Assembly: GCA_015485945.1 (NCBI GenBank)
Contig: WFSM01000019.1
Span: 1 to 17,319 of the forward strand
Reading direction: 5' to 3'
From: Candidatus Bipolaricaulota bacterium
Lineage (GTDB): Bacteria; Bipolaricaulota; Bipolaricaulia; UBA7950; UBA9294
Length of the DNA stretch: 17,319 nucleotides
The notes beneath the pieces are model-generated. The model was not told where the DNA came from. It was given only the letters and a program-made list of their open reading frames with translations, and did not search any database. How positions within the stretch are numbered: position 1 is the first letter of the stretch; each line of letters opens with the position of its first letter. Of this stretch, positions 6,311 to 14,824 are shown in pieces. The position numbers and the translations under genes were made by a program.

Positions 6311-9043
6311 ATGAAATATATCGGATATGTAATTATTGTTGTGCTCACGCTGCTGTTCGCCGCCAGTGCAGTGACGGCGGCCGGGCAGGTGACGGTAACC
6401 GCGACCATTGATCCGCACGTGCGGACGATCTCCGGGACGGAGACGGTCACGTTCACCCCACACGGGGGACACGCTTACTTCCTTCTCCTCGCCAACCTCG
6501 ACCGCCACAAGAATCCGTATCTGAGCGGCCGCATGCTTGACCAAACCTATCCGTATGGGTTCGACCCGGCGTCTACCGTAGTGACAGCGGTGACCACCAC
6601 GATCGGGGGCAAGGACGTCAAACTCACGTCCACCCTCATCGCATTACCACCGAAGCTGCAAACCTACTCACTCGCGGACACCGTGCTCGCGGTCGATCTT
6701 CCGCAGACCGCAAGCGCGATCACCGTCCGCCTGCAGTTCACCACTCACGTTCCGCGCACCACCGCGCCGGATCAGACCGACAATTACGGCGTCATCACGT
6801 GGCGGTTTGGGTGGGCGCCGCTCCTCATCTTCCCGCAGTCCGACTGGACCGTTGACCACGGCACCCTCATGTACACCGGATCGGGGTCGTTCCCGCTGTA
6901 CATCCCGGCACAAGATTACGCCGGGAAGATCACCATCCCGGCGGATTACACGTTGGCCACCGGGGTTGACACTGCGACACGGACGGTGACCGGCGACAAC
7001 GCAACCTACCAATTAAAGAACGACTCCCCCACCCGCGGAATCGCGTTCGCGCTGGGCAAGGATTACAAGTCGTTCACCTTGCCGCTCGGCGCCACCACAA
7101 TCGAAGTCGACTACCTGCCCGGGCATGACGAGACGGCGCGCCTGTTTGCCACCTACGCCCGCGATATCCTCCGGCAATACGTGTCCCGCTTCGGCCCCTA
7201 CCCGCGCAAGCGGTTGGTGATCGTGGAGGATCCAAACCGGGACGGCACGTCGATGGCTGCCGACGGAATCGTGTTCATCTCCAGCATGTTCTTCACCCAC
7301 CGCAATGTCACTCTCCCCGGAATTTTGAACCGGATGAGCGAGTTCGTGCTCGCCCACGAGATCGCGCACCAGTGGTGGGGAATCGGGGTCGGGACAAATA
7401 TGAATGCGGATAACTGGCTGTCCGAGGGGCTGGCACAGTACGCGGCGGTGAGTTACTTCGAGTCCAAGTTCGGCGCCACCGGTCCGAACCTGTTCCCGAA
7501 ATTCGGCAACGGTATCGTCGAAAACTTCATCCGCTCTCAGTTTGGGTTCTTGAACCTGCGCGAACACCAGATTGAGCTTCCGTACATCCTCACCGTGGAA
7601 CAGGGGTTCGACGAAGCGGTGGTGAAGCCGCTCGCCGCGGTGAAATATGGCAATGCGACAACCGAGCGCATCTATGACAAGGGGTACCTGGTGATGCGGG
7701 ATATCGAGGCGGATCTCGGCGGGCAGCAGCATTTCGACTCCGCGTTGCGAACGATGGCTAGCCATTACATGCACGGCGAGATCACCGTCGCCGGGTTCGA
7801 GAAACTGCTCACCGCGTCCTCGGGCGTGGACCTCGGCCCGCTGTTTAAGACGTGGGTGTACGGCGACGGAACAGTCGACTACGGCATCGAGATCACGGGG
7901 CGTCGCCACACCGGCTCGGGGTACGAAACGACAGTCGCGGTGACGCGGACCGGCGGGATTCCGCAACCGGTCATCGTCGCGGCCGCCCTCACCAACGGGA
8001 AGACGGTTCGGCAGACGTGGAACGGGATAAAGCCGACGGATACGCTCACGTTCACTACCACCGCTCCGGTGGAGCGGGTAACGATTGATCCCGATCATCT
8101 TCTGCCGGACAGCAACCGGCTGAACAACAACTCGCCGGTGAAGTTCGTCGTCGCGCTGAAGAAAAATGAGTTTCCGCTCGATGCCTACCTGATTCGCCCC
8201 GATCCCGCGTCACAGGGAGTAACGATCAGCTACCTCGATCGCATGTCCGTGTACATTGGTGTGGACAAGGCGTCCGCCCACGTGGCGGTTGGGCGCAGCA
8301 ACTACGTGTCGTTGTCGGCGACGGTGAAGAATGACAACCTCGACGCAACGGTGAGCTACACCTACGTGTCGTTTGGAAACATCCCCACTGGAGCGGCGGG
8401 CGGATATTGGGCGCCGCTGCATACGTTTACCGTCGGGGCGCGGCGTGTGGCAACCAGCACCGGCGTCGTCTCCTACCTCCACTTTGGTGTATTCGCACCG
8501 GCAACGCTCAACCACTCACGCGAAACAGCGATCGCCATCGATATGACGCCGTCCGGCGCTGGCCGCGTGGCGATCGGGGCATTCGACGAGCTACGCTTGT
8601 TTCCCCAGATCTACCTCCAGGGAACGGTGGTATTGGGGGTCGGGTTCGGAAATCTCCCCCAGGTGCTGCAGTTTGACCGCACCGAGATCCACACATTCGG
8701 AACGCCAAAAAACGGCGTACTGACGCCGCTCCACTCTTACGGAATGAACAAAGGATACGGCCGTCTCGGGCTTGAACTTCCGCTCCAGGACGACTCTCCG
8801 TACGACCTGTTCGGGCTGGCGATGGTCGACCATGCGGTGATGCGTGTGTACGGGGCGATCGGTGACACCTGGAATACACAAAGCGATTTTGGTAAAACGA
8901 TCCCCAACGCCGAAGCAGGCGTGGAAGTGGTGGCCAACATGTCGGCGCTCGGCGGGATGCTCCCGCTGACAGCCGTCGTGGGGTACGCCACACCGCTCCT
9001 CGGCGAGGGCACAAGTGTCGTCTATTTTGGGTTTTCCCTGTAA
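6311..9043 (+). CDS. Exported M1-like zinc metallopeptidase with a beta-rich, possibly outer-membrane barrel C-terminus
   Basis: A 910-residue protein. The N-terminus, MKYIGYVIIVVLTLLFAASAVTA, is a signal peptide, with cleavage likely near residue 24. The gluzincin site HEIAH (349-353) with glutamate E372 after 18 residues, and Y455 in IYDKGYLVM, match the M1 family zinc ligands, catalytic glutamate and transition-state tyrosine. The region before the site reads GTSMAADGIVFIS (312-324) where M1 aminopeptidases have GxMEN, so the glutamate that holds the substrate amino end is missing. Residues about 610-910 are rich in short alternating polar/apolar strands and end in VVYFGFSL, resembling the last strands of bacterial surface-antigen barrels. 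I chose the ATG at 6311 (AAAAGGAG 5 nt before) over a GTG at 6308. It lies 17 bp after the CorC-like gene and 13 bp before pheT. Exact substrate unknown. Confidence 0.85.
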   Translation: MKYIGYVIIVVLTLLFAASAVTAAGQVTVTATIDPHVRTISGTETVTFTPHGGHAYFLLLANLDRHKNPYLSGRMLDQTYPYGFDPASTVVTAVTTTIGGKDVKLTSTLIALPPKLQTYSLADTVLAVDLPQTASAITVRLQFTTHVPRTTAPDQTDNYGVITWRFGWAPLLIFPQSDWTVDHGTLMYTGSGSFPLYIPAQDYAGKITIPADYTLATGVDTATRTVTGDNATYQLKNDSPTRGIAFALGKDYKSFTLPLGATTIEVDYLPGHDETARLFATYARDILRQYVSRFGPYPRKRLVIVEDPNRDGTSMAADGIVFISSMFFTHRNVTLPGILNRMSEFVLAHEIAHQWWGIGVGTNMNADNWLSEGLAQYAAVSYFESKFGATGPNLFPKFGNGIVENFIRSQFGFLNLREHQIELPYILTVEQGFDEAVVKPLAAVKYGNATTERIYDKGYLVMRDIEADLGGQQHFDSALRTMASHYMHGEITVAGFEKLLTASSGVDLGPLFKTWVYGDGTVDYGIEITGRRHTGSGYETTVAVTRTGGIPQPVIVAAALTNGKTVRQTWNGIKPTDTLTFTTTAPVERVTIDPDHLLPDSNRLNNNSPVKFVVALKKNEFPLDAYLIRPDPASQGVTISYLDRMSVYIGVDKASAHVAVGRSNYVSLSATVKNDNLDATVSYTYVSFGNIPTGAAGGYWAPLHTFTVGARRVATSTGVVSYLHFGVFAPATLNHSRETAIAIDMTPSGAGRVAIGAFDELRLFPQIYLQGTVVLGVGFGNLPQVLQFDRTEIHTFGTPKNGVLTPLHSYGMNKGYGRLGLELPLQDDSPYDLFGLAMVDHAVMRVYGAIGDTWNTQSDFGKTIPNAEAGVEVVANMSALGGMLPLTAVVGYATPLLGEGTSVVYFGFSL

Positions 9044-9056
9044 CAAGGAGTGAACA

Positions 9057-11426
9057 ATGAAGGTACCGTGTCGTTGGTTGGCGGAATACGTTGATATCGA
9101 GGTAAACGCCCACGCGGTGGACCAGCTTGCCACCCGGCTCACCCTCGCCGGGCTGGAAGTGGAAGGGATCATCCGCATCGATCGACCGCAGGGAGCGGTT
9201 ATCGGCCGCGTGTTGGAACACAAGCCTCATCCCGATTCCGATCACTTGTCCCTGTGTCGGGTCGATCTCGGATCGCGGGAAACCGAGGTCGTGTGCGGAG
9301 CGGATAACGTCGTCACCGGCGCCGCCGTGCCGGTGATCACTGCCGGCGGTGTTCTCCCGGGCGGGTTTAAGATCGAACGCCGCAAGATCCGCGGCGTGCT
9401 GTCAGACGGCATGATCTGCTCCAAGGCCGAGTTGGGGCTGGAAGAAAAGTCACCCGGGATTTGGAACCTTGATCCTGATCTCAGCCTCCCCATCGGAACC
9501 GACATCAACGAGCTCCTCGAGTATGACGACTACGTCCTCGACATTAAGGTCACCTCCAACCGTCCCGACTGCACCGGAATTTACGGCATCGCCCGTGAAG
9601 TGGCCGCTATTCTCGGCGCCGAACTGCGCCCGCTCGACCTCGAGTTTACTGAAGCGGACCCGCCCGCTGCTGATTTCTTCGGGGTGACAATTGAAGATCC
9701 CGCGGACGCCCCGCGCTACGCGGTACGGTTGCTGAGCGGAATTAAGGTCGGGCACGCTCCGCTCCGGATGCAGCACCGCTTGATCAAAGCGGGTATGCGC
9801 CCGCTGGCCAACGTGGTCGACGTGACCAACTACGTCATGCTCGAACTCGGCCATCCACTGCACCCGTTCGACGCCGATCTGCTGGGAAAGACGATTCGGG
9901 TACGGCGGGCGCACCCCGGGGAATCATTCCGCACCCTGGACGGGGTTGACCGCCCGCTTTCCGACGACGTGTTGATGATCGCCGACGATAATGGTGGATT
10001 GGCGATCGCGGGGGTGATGGGCGGCGAGCGCAGCGAGATCTCCGGCACCACCACCCGCGTGCTGTTGGAGGCAGCGGCGTTTGACCCGGTAACAGTGCGC
10101 CGGTCAGCTCGCGCCGTCGGGCTGCGTACCGAGGCGTCGCAGCGGTTTGAACGTGGGGTCGACCCGGAAGGGGTACCGCGCGCTGCCGCCCGCGCCGTCT
10201 ACCTAATTCAGTCATTGACCGGGTGTACCGTGCACCGCGGGATGCTCGACGCCTACCCCGCACCGCGGCGAGCACGAACGGTGCGGTTACGCCCGGACAG
10301 AGCTGCCGCCCTGCTCGGGATCAACATAGGAGCGGAGCAAATAACGGTGATCCTGAATTCGCTGGGAATCGAAGTCGCTGCGGACGGAAATGAGCTTGTG
10401 GCCACGATTCCCACGTTCCGCACCGACCTCACCCGCGAGGTCGATCTAATCGAAGAGATCGGTCGGATTTACGGGTATGACCGGTTCCCGTCCGCGCCAC
10501 CGCGGGCAGTGCTGCACATGGGGAGCAAAGACGAGCACGAGCTCTACAAGGACCGCGCGCGGGCGATCTTGACCGGCCTCGGGGTCAACGAAGCAGTGAC
10601 TGACGGGTTCGCCAAACCGGAGTGGCGAGTGGCGCTCGGACTCGCGGACGACGACCTCGTCCGGCTCCGCAACCCAATGGCTGCCGGGCAGAACGCACTC
10701 CGCGATCGCCTTATCCCCGGCCTCCTCGGGGTCGTGCGCACCAATCTGAATCGCGGCGCGGTCGGCGGGATGATATTCGAGACCGGTCATGTGTTCTCGA
10801 CCGATAGGGAACGCGATTTCATCGCTGCCGCGTTCTTCGGGCGAACCGGAATTCCCCTTCACGGTAAGGAAGAGATCGACATCCTGGCAGTGAAGGGGAT
10901 CTTGACCGATCTTCTCGCCGGGCTCGGGTTCACCACGGGGAAGATTGTCCCCACTGCCGCGCCGGGGTACCTCCATCCCAGCCGCAGTGGGCAAGTAATC
11001 GTGAACAAGGAGACCGTCGGCGTGTTCGGCGAGCTCGCGCCCCAAATCGCCACCGACCGCCTCGACGGGGTGCGTACGGTGGTGTTCGAGCTCGACATGG
11101 AAGCGTTGTTCGCGATCAAACCGGGCACAAAGGTGTTTTCCCCACTACCACGCTATCCCGCGTCCAAGCGCGATTTATCGGTACTCGTCCCCCATGACTT
11201 GCCCGAGGCGGAGGTGCGTGCCGCAATCGCAGCGGAAAAGCAGGTGGAAAGCGTGTTTCTGTATGATCTCTACCACGGGGACCAAGTGGCGGCAGGATAC
11301 AAGTCCCTCACCTACGAACTCACCCTCCGCGCCGCGGACCGCACCCTGACCGACGGTGAAGTGGCGAAAGCGATCTCCCGGATTGAACGGCGGCTGGACC
11401 GGCTCGGAGTACGGATTCGTACCTAG
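9057..11426 (+). CDS. pheT: Phenylalanine--tRNA ligase beta subunit
   Basis: Beta chain of the (alpha-beta)2 PheRS that charges tRNA-Phe; it supplies the editing site and much of the tRNA contact. The 789 residues match the usual 780-800. Order of domains: start MKVPCRWLAEYVD; tRNA-binding EMAP-like fold at about 40-147 (HPDSDHLSLCRVD, SDGMICSKAELGL); B3/B4 editing domain, about 205-385 (HPLHPFDAD, TEASQRFERGVDP); B5, about 400-470 (FRTDLTREVDLIEEIGRIYGYD); catalytic-like core to about 690; and a C-terminal FDX-ACB anticodon-binding domain (PRYPASKRDLSVLVP to the end). AAGGAG lies 7 nt before the ATG. pheS is normally just upstream but is absent here; an exported peptidase gene takes that place. 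Confidence 0.96.
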   Translation: MKVPCRWLAEYVDIEVNAHAVDQLATRLTLAGLEVEGIIRIDRPQGAVIGRVLEHKPHPDSDHLSLCRVDLGSRETEVVCGADNVVTGAAVPVITAGGVLPGGFKIERRKIRGVLSDGMICSKAELGLEEKSPGIWNLDPDLSLPIGTDINELLEYDDYVLDIKVTSNRPDCTGIYGIAREVAAILGAELRPLDLEFTEADPPAADFFGVTIEDPADAPRYAVRLLSGIKVGHAPLRMQHRLIKAGMRPLANVVDVTNYVMLELGHPLHPFDADLLGKTIRVRRAHPGESFRTLDGVDRPLSDDVLMIADDNGGLAIAGVMGGERSEISGTTTRVLLEAAAFDPVTVRRSARAVGLRTEASQRFERGVDPEGVPRAAARAVYLIQSLTGCTVHRGMLDAYPAPRRARTVRLRPDRAAALLGINIGAEQITVILNSLGIEVAADGNELVATIPTFRTDLTREVDLIEEIGRIYGYDRFPSAPPRAVLHMGSKDEHELYKDRARAILTGLGVNEAVTDGFAKPEWRVALGLADDDLVRLRNPMAAGQNALRDRLIPGLLGVVRTNLNRGAVGGMIFETGHVFSTDRERDFIAAAFFGRTGIPLHGKEEIDILAVKGILTDLLAGLGFTTGKIVPTAAPGYLHPSRSGQVIVNKETVGVFGELAPQIATDRLDGVRTVVFELDMEALFAIKPGTKVFSPLPRYPASKRDLSVLVPHDLPEAEVRAAIAAEKQVESVFLYDLYHGDQVAAGYKSLTYELTLRAADRTLTDGEVAKAISRIERRLDRLGVRIRT

Positions 11427-11849
11427 ATGAATAAGACGATCCTTGCCCATACCCCGGAGGAAATGGAGGAGATCGGGATCGGGCTCGCCGACGAGTTGCA
11501 CGACGGAATGGTTGTGTCGTTAATCGGCGTGCTGGGAGCGGGGAAAACGACACTGGTCAAGGGAATCGCCAAGGGACTTTTAATCACCGACCTCGTTGTC
11601 TCACCGAGTTACCTCATCTATCGCCCGTACCACGGACGGCTTACGCTGCACCACCTCGACGCGTACCGCGTATCATCGGTGGAAGAACTCGCTGAAGTGG
11701 GACTCGACCAACTGATTCCGCCCGAACACGGGGTAACGGTAATCGAGTGGCCGGAACGCGTGCCGGAGATCATCGATGTGAGCAATATCGTCGTCCATAT
11801 TTCGATGCGTGCCGACGGCGCGCGTCGGATCGAGATTACTACGCCGTAA
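11427..11849 (+). CDS. tsaE: tRNA threonylcarbamoyladenosine biosynthesis ATPase TsaE
   Basis: ATPase that works with TsaB and TsaD to place t6A at position 37 of ANN-decoding tRNAs. The 140-residue protein has the Walker A GVLGAGKTTLVKGIAKGL (34-51), the switch segment SPSYLIY (59-65), HLDAYRVSSVEEL (76-88) and VTVIEWPER (103-111), all typical of TsaE. Most relatives have an acidic residue in the Walker A at the place of V35 (GDLGAGKT or GELGAGKT). The ATG follows the pheT stop directly (TAGATG) with no clear ribosome-binding site, so translation probably depends on pheT. Its last 11 bp overlap the 3' end of amrS on the other strand. Confidence 0.93.
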   Translation: MNKTILAHTPEEMEEIGIGLADELHDGMVVSLIGVLGAGKTTLVKGIAKGLLITDLVVSPSYLIYRPYHGRLTLHHLDAYRVSSVEELAEVGLDQLIPPEHGVTVIEWPERVPEIIDVSNIVVHISMRADGARRIEITTP

Positions 11850-12855
11850 GAAACACGCCGGGAATCTCCGCGCCGCACTTGGGGCAATGTCCATCCTGAA
11901 GGCGATTTTCCACCACGGCGAACCCGATCCGCTTGATCAACCGCGCACCACAGTGCGGACAATACGTGTCCTCCCCTTCCGCGGGAACGTTCCCTACGTA
12001 AATGTAATGCAGCCCTACTTCTTTCCCGATCTCCTTCGCGCGGCGGAGGGTGTCCACCGGGGTCGGGGGAACTTCGCGCAGCCGGTACGCCGGATAGAAT
12101 CGGGAGATGTGCCATGGAATCGTCGGTGCGATTCCGTAAATCGCCTCGGCGATCCAGCGCAGGTCGTGCTCCGCATCGTTCATCCCCGGAATGACGAGGG
12201 TCGTCACCTCCACCCACACGCCAGCGCGCTGGAACCGCGCGATTGAATCGAGGACCGGGCGCAGAGTTCCACCCGTCATCTTGCGACAGAATTCGTCCGA
12301 AATCCCCTTGAGATCAATGTTAATCCCATCGAGGTAGGGAATGATTGCATCGGCCGCCTCCTCCGTCATGTAGCCGTTGGACACAAACACGTTACGCAAC
12401 CCATTATCGCGGGCAAGGCGGGCGGTGTCGTACGCGTACTCGAAGAAGATCGTGGGCTCGGTGTAAGTGTAAGCGATCGTCTGACAGCCGCGTGCGACCG
12501 CGTCGGCAACGATCTCGGACGGTGACACTTCCTCGCCGATGATGCGGCTGGAGTGAAGCCGCGGGTACTGCGAAATTGTGTAATTCTGGCAATTCAGGCA
12601 GTTGAAGTTGCACCCCACCGTGGCCACCGAGTACGCGCGCGACCCGGGGAGGAAGTGAAACAGCGGCTTCTTTTCGATCGGATCGACGGCGAGGGACACC
12701 GCTTTCCCGTACACGAGCGAATAGAGCGTCCCATCCCGGTTCTCCCGCACCGCACAAATTCCGCGGTTTCCCGGAGCAATCACACAGCGGTGGGCGCACA
12801 GGTTGCAGCGCACCCGCCCGTCTCCGAGTTTTTCGTACAGCATCGCTTCCTTCAT
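11839..12855 (-). CDS. amrS: Radical SAM enzyme of the AmmeMemoRadiSam family
   Basis: A 338-residue radical SAM protein of the family annotated 'AmmeMemoRadiSam system radical SAM enzyme', related to pyruvate formate-lyase activating enzymes. The [4Fe-4S] motif is C82-x3-C86-x2-C89 (VGCNFNCLNCQNY). An N-terminal cysteine cluster CNLCAHRC...GIC (C17, C20, C24, C34) and a C-terminal zinc-ribbon-like set (C299, C302, C324, C327) flank the TIM-barrel region, which contains YTYTEPTIFFEY and INIDLKG. Its function and substrate are not established. The usual genomic partners, AMMECR1 and Memo, do not appear here. I chose ATG at 12855 (MKEAMLYEKL, the typical family start); a GTG one codon earlier is also open. 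Its end overlaps tsaE by 11 bp tail to tail. Confidence 0.9.
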   Translation of the reverse strand: MKEAMLYEKLGDGRVRCNLCAHRCVIAPGNRGICAVRENRDGTLYSLVYGKAVSLAVDPIEKKPLFHFLPGSRAYSVATVGCNFNCLNCQNYTISQYPRLHSSRIIGEEVSPSEIVADAVARGCQTIAYTYTEPTIFFEYAYDTARLARDNGLRNVFVSNGYMTEEAADAIIPYLDGINIDLKGISDEFCRKMTGGTLRPVLDSIARFQRAGVWVEVTTLVIPGMNDAEHDLRWIAEAIYGIAPTIPWHISRFYPAYRLREVPPTPVDTLRRAKEIGKEVGLHYIYVGNVPAEGEDTYCPHCGARLIKRIGFAVVENRLQDGHCPKCGAEIPGVFLTA

Positions 12856-12899
12856 CACGCCCCTATGCTACCACAGTTCGTAGACGGAGGAAAGATCGA

Positions 12900-12920
12900 G
12901 CGTCCTTCCCTTCGGGACGC
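12900..12920. other. Small inverted repeat between divergent amrS and ABC-F genes
   Basis: GCGTCC (12900-12905) and GGACGC (12915-12920) are perfect complements around a 9-nt centre that itself can pair as TCCC/GGGA. No T run follows in either direction, so it is not an intrinsic terminator. It sits upstream of both genes and could be an operator or an RNA hairpin; the role is unknown. Confidence 0.3.
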
Positions 12921-12928
12921 AGTTTTCG

Positions 12929-12934
12929 TACCAT
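12929..12934 (+). promoter_or_regulatory. Candidate -10 element for the ABC-F gene
   Basis: TACCAT lies 9 bp before the ATG at 12944. Transcription would start at about 12941-12944, making a nearly leaderless mRNA, which agrees with the lack of a usable ribosome-binding site. The sequence 17 bp upstream, TTCCCT, is a poor -35. The same TACCAT is the -10 of the better-supported promoter before tRNA-Gln. Confidence 0.3.
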
Positions 12935-12943
12935 TACTGGGAG

Positions 12944-14824
12944 ATGGCGCTTCTACAGATTGAGAAACTGGCAAAATCGTTCGGGGGTGACGAGTTGTTC
13001 ACGGAGTTCACCGCCGTGGTGAATCCCGGCGAGCGGGTGGCACTCGTCGGGGACAACGGCACCGGCAAGTCGACCCTGCTCGCGATTATCGCCGGAATTG
13101 AGGCCCCCAGCTCCGGGAGGGTGCGCCTCGCCCGCGGAACGCGCATCGGTTATCTCCCCCAGGTGGCGCGGCTTGCCGGGGAGGAAACGCTGTACGGCGC
13201 AATGCAAGCGCCGTTTTCCGAGTTGATCGCCATGGAGCGGGAAATACGGCGCCTGGAAACGCAGATGGCGGCGCGCGATGATCCGGAGCTTCTCCACCGC
13301 TACGACACCCTGCACGAGGAGTTCATCCGGCACGGCGGCTACGAGATCGATGCTCGTGTCCGCGAGGTGCTCGCCGGGGTGGGATTCACCCCGGAGGAAT
13401 TCGATCGCCCGGTGCATGAGTTGTCCGGCGGGGAGGAGGCGCGCGCGGCGTTGGCGCGGGTGCTCGTCGAATCCCCTGATCTGTTGCTGCTCGATGAGCC
13501 CACCAACCACCTCGACTTCGCTGCGTTGGCATGGCTTGAGGAACGGCTGCTTGAGTTTCCCGGCGCGTTGATACTCGTGTCGCACGACCGCCATCTGCTT
13601 GGCCTGGTCACCAACCGCACGTGGGAGATCGGAACCGGTCAGGTGACAATCTACCGCGTCGGCTACACCGCCTCCCGCCCGCTGCGGGCCGCGGCGGAGG
13701 AAAAGGCACTTGAGCTCTACGCGCACCAGCAAGAGACAATCGCCCGTTACAAGGACTTTATCGCCCGCCATCACGCCGGGCAGAAACACCGCCAGGCCAA
13801 AGATCGGGAGAAAAAGCTCGCCCACCTGGAACAGGAGTTGATCGAGCGTCCCCAGGCGGCAAAGGGGATCGTGCTTCGCATTCCCCTCGGAACCCCAAGC
13901 GGGAAGCAGGTGCTACGCATCGAGAACCTCACCGTCGGTTACGACCGTTCGCTGTTCACCGTGCCCGCGGCGACGGTGTACCGTGGCGATCGCGTGGGAG
14001 TGATTGGGGAGAACGGATCGGGAAAGACGACCCTGCTCAAAACAATCATCGGGGAACGTCCGCCATTGGCGGGGACAATCACCCGTGGACACGGGGTACG
14101 AATCGCCTACTTCTCGCAAACGCAGGAGGGGCTACACGGCGACAGTACCGTACTCGACGCGCTTTTGTCCCGGTTCGATCTCACAATTGGGGAGGCACGT
14201 GGGGTGCTGGGGCGGTTTCGGTTCGTCGGAGACGACGTGGGAAAGCGCCTGTCTGCCCTGTCCGGCGGGGAACGCAGCCGTCTCGCTCTCGCCATCCTGT
14301 CGCTCACCGCGGGGAACCTGCTCATCTTCGACGAACCGACGAATCATCTCGACCTCCGCAGTCAAGAGATCCTCCAGCGAGCGTTGCTCGACTATCCCGG
14401 CACGATCATCCTTGTATCACACGACCGTGCTCTGCTGGAAGCGACGGCGACCACAATCTGGGCAATCGAGGGCGCAACCCTGCACGTATACCCGATGTCG
14501 TTCGCTGCCTACTGGACTCGCCACCGTACGCCCCGCCCGACAGCGGAACCGGTGAAAAAGCAGGCACCACCGCGACCGCGACCCCCCAACCGTGACCGCT
14601 ATGCCGCACGGCGACGGGCGGAACAAATCGCGGCTGCTGAAACGGAGATCGATCGGCTGGAAACCAGGCTACGTGAGCTGGAGGCGGAAATCGAAGCCGC
14701 AAGCAATGCCGGGGACACGGAACGGATTGCCGCGCTCGGTGCTGATCACCGTTCTCTATCTCAGGAATTGCAGGCGCGCATGGAGGAATGGGAACGAATG
14801 ATCGACGCGGGGACCGGCGATTAG
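12944..14824 (+). CDS. ABC-F family ATPase (Uup/YfmR-like) acting on ribosomes
   Basis: Soluble protein of 626 residues with two ABC ATPase domains and no membrane segments. Domain 1 has Walker A GDNGTGKST (36-44), signature LSGGEEAR (160-167) and Walker B LLLLDEPTNHLD (180-191). Domain 2 has GENGSGKTT (355-363), LSGGERSR (439-446) and LLIFDEPTNHLD (459-470). The linker of about 240-320, rich in Arg, Lys and Gln, is the segment that reaches the P-site tRNA in ABC-F proteins. A basic Pro/Arg stretch (near 540-560) and a C-terminal coiled coil (about 570-622) resemble Uup and YfmR. Such proteins relieve stalled ribosomes or give resistance to ribosome-targeting drugs; I cannot choose between these from sequence alone. 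GGGAG touches the ATG and is too close to act as a normal ribosome-binding site. Confidence 0.92.
   Translation: MALLQIEKLAKSFGGDELFTEFTAVVNPGERVALVGDNGTGKSTLLAIIAGIEAPSSGRVRLARGTRIGYLPQVARLAGEETLYGAMQAPFSELIAMEREIRRLETQMAARDDPELLHRYDTLHEEFIRHGGYEIDARVREVLAGVGFTPEEFDRPVHELSGGEEARAALARVLVESPDLLLLDEPTNHLDFAALAWLEERLLEFPGALILVSHDRHLLGLVTNRTWEIGTGQVTIYRVGYTASRPLRAAAEEKALELYAHQQETIARYKDFIARHHAGQKHRQAKDREKKLAHLEQELIERPQAAKGIVLRIPLGTPSGKQVLRIENLTVGYDRSLFTVPAATVYRGDRVGVIGENGSGKTTLLKTIIGERPPLAGTITRGHGVRIAYFSQTQEGLHGDSTVLDALLSRFDLTIGEARGVLGRFRFVGDDVGKRLSALSGGERSRLALAILSLTAGNLLIFDEPTNHLDLRSQEILQRALLDYPGTIILVSHDRALLEATATTIWAIEGATLHVYPMSFAAYWTRHRTPRPTAEPVKKQAPPRPRPPNRDRYAARRRAEQIAAAETEIDRLETRLRELEAEIEAASNAGDTERIAALGADHRSLSQELQARMEEWERMIDAGTGD

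Noticed and set aside
7013..8098. 361-codon minus-strand open frame opposite the peptidase gene
   Set aside because: It covers the zinc-site region of the M1-like protein in antisense and has no recognisable motif or ribosome-binding site.
8138..9043. C-terminal part of the peptidase as a separate gene
   Set aside because: The frame is continuous with the peptidase, with no stop codon, internal ribosome-binding site or codon-use change that I can see.
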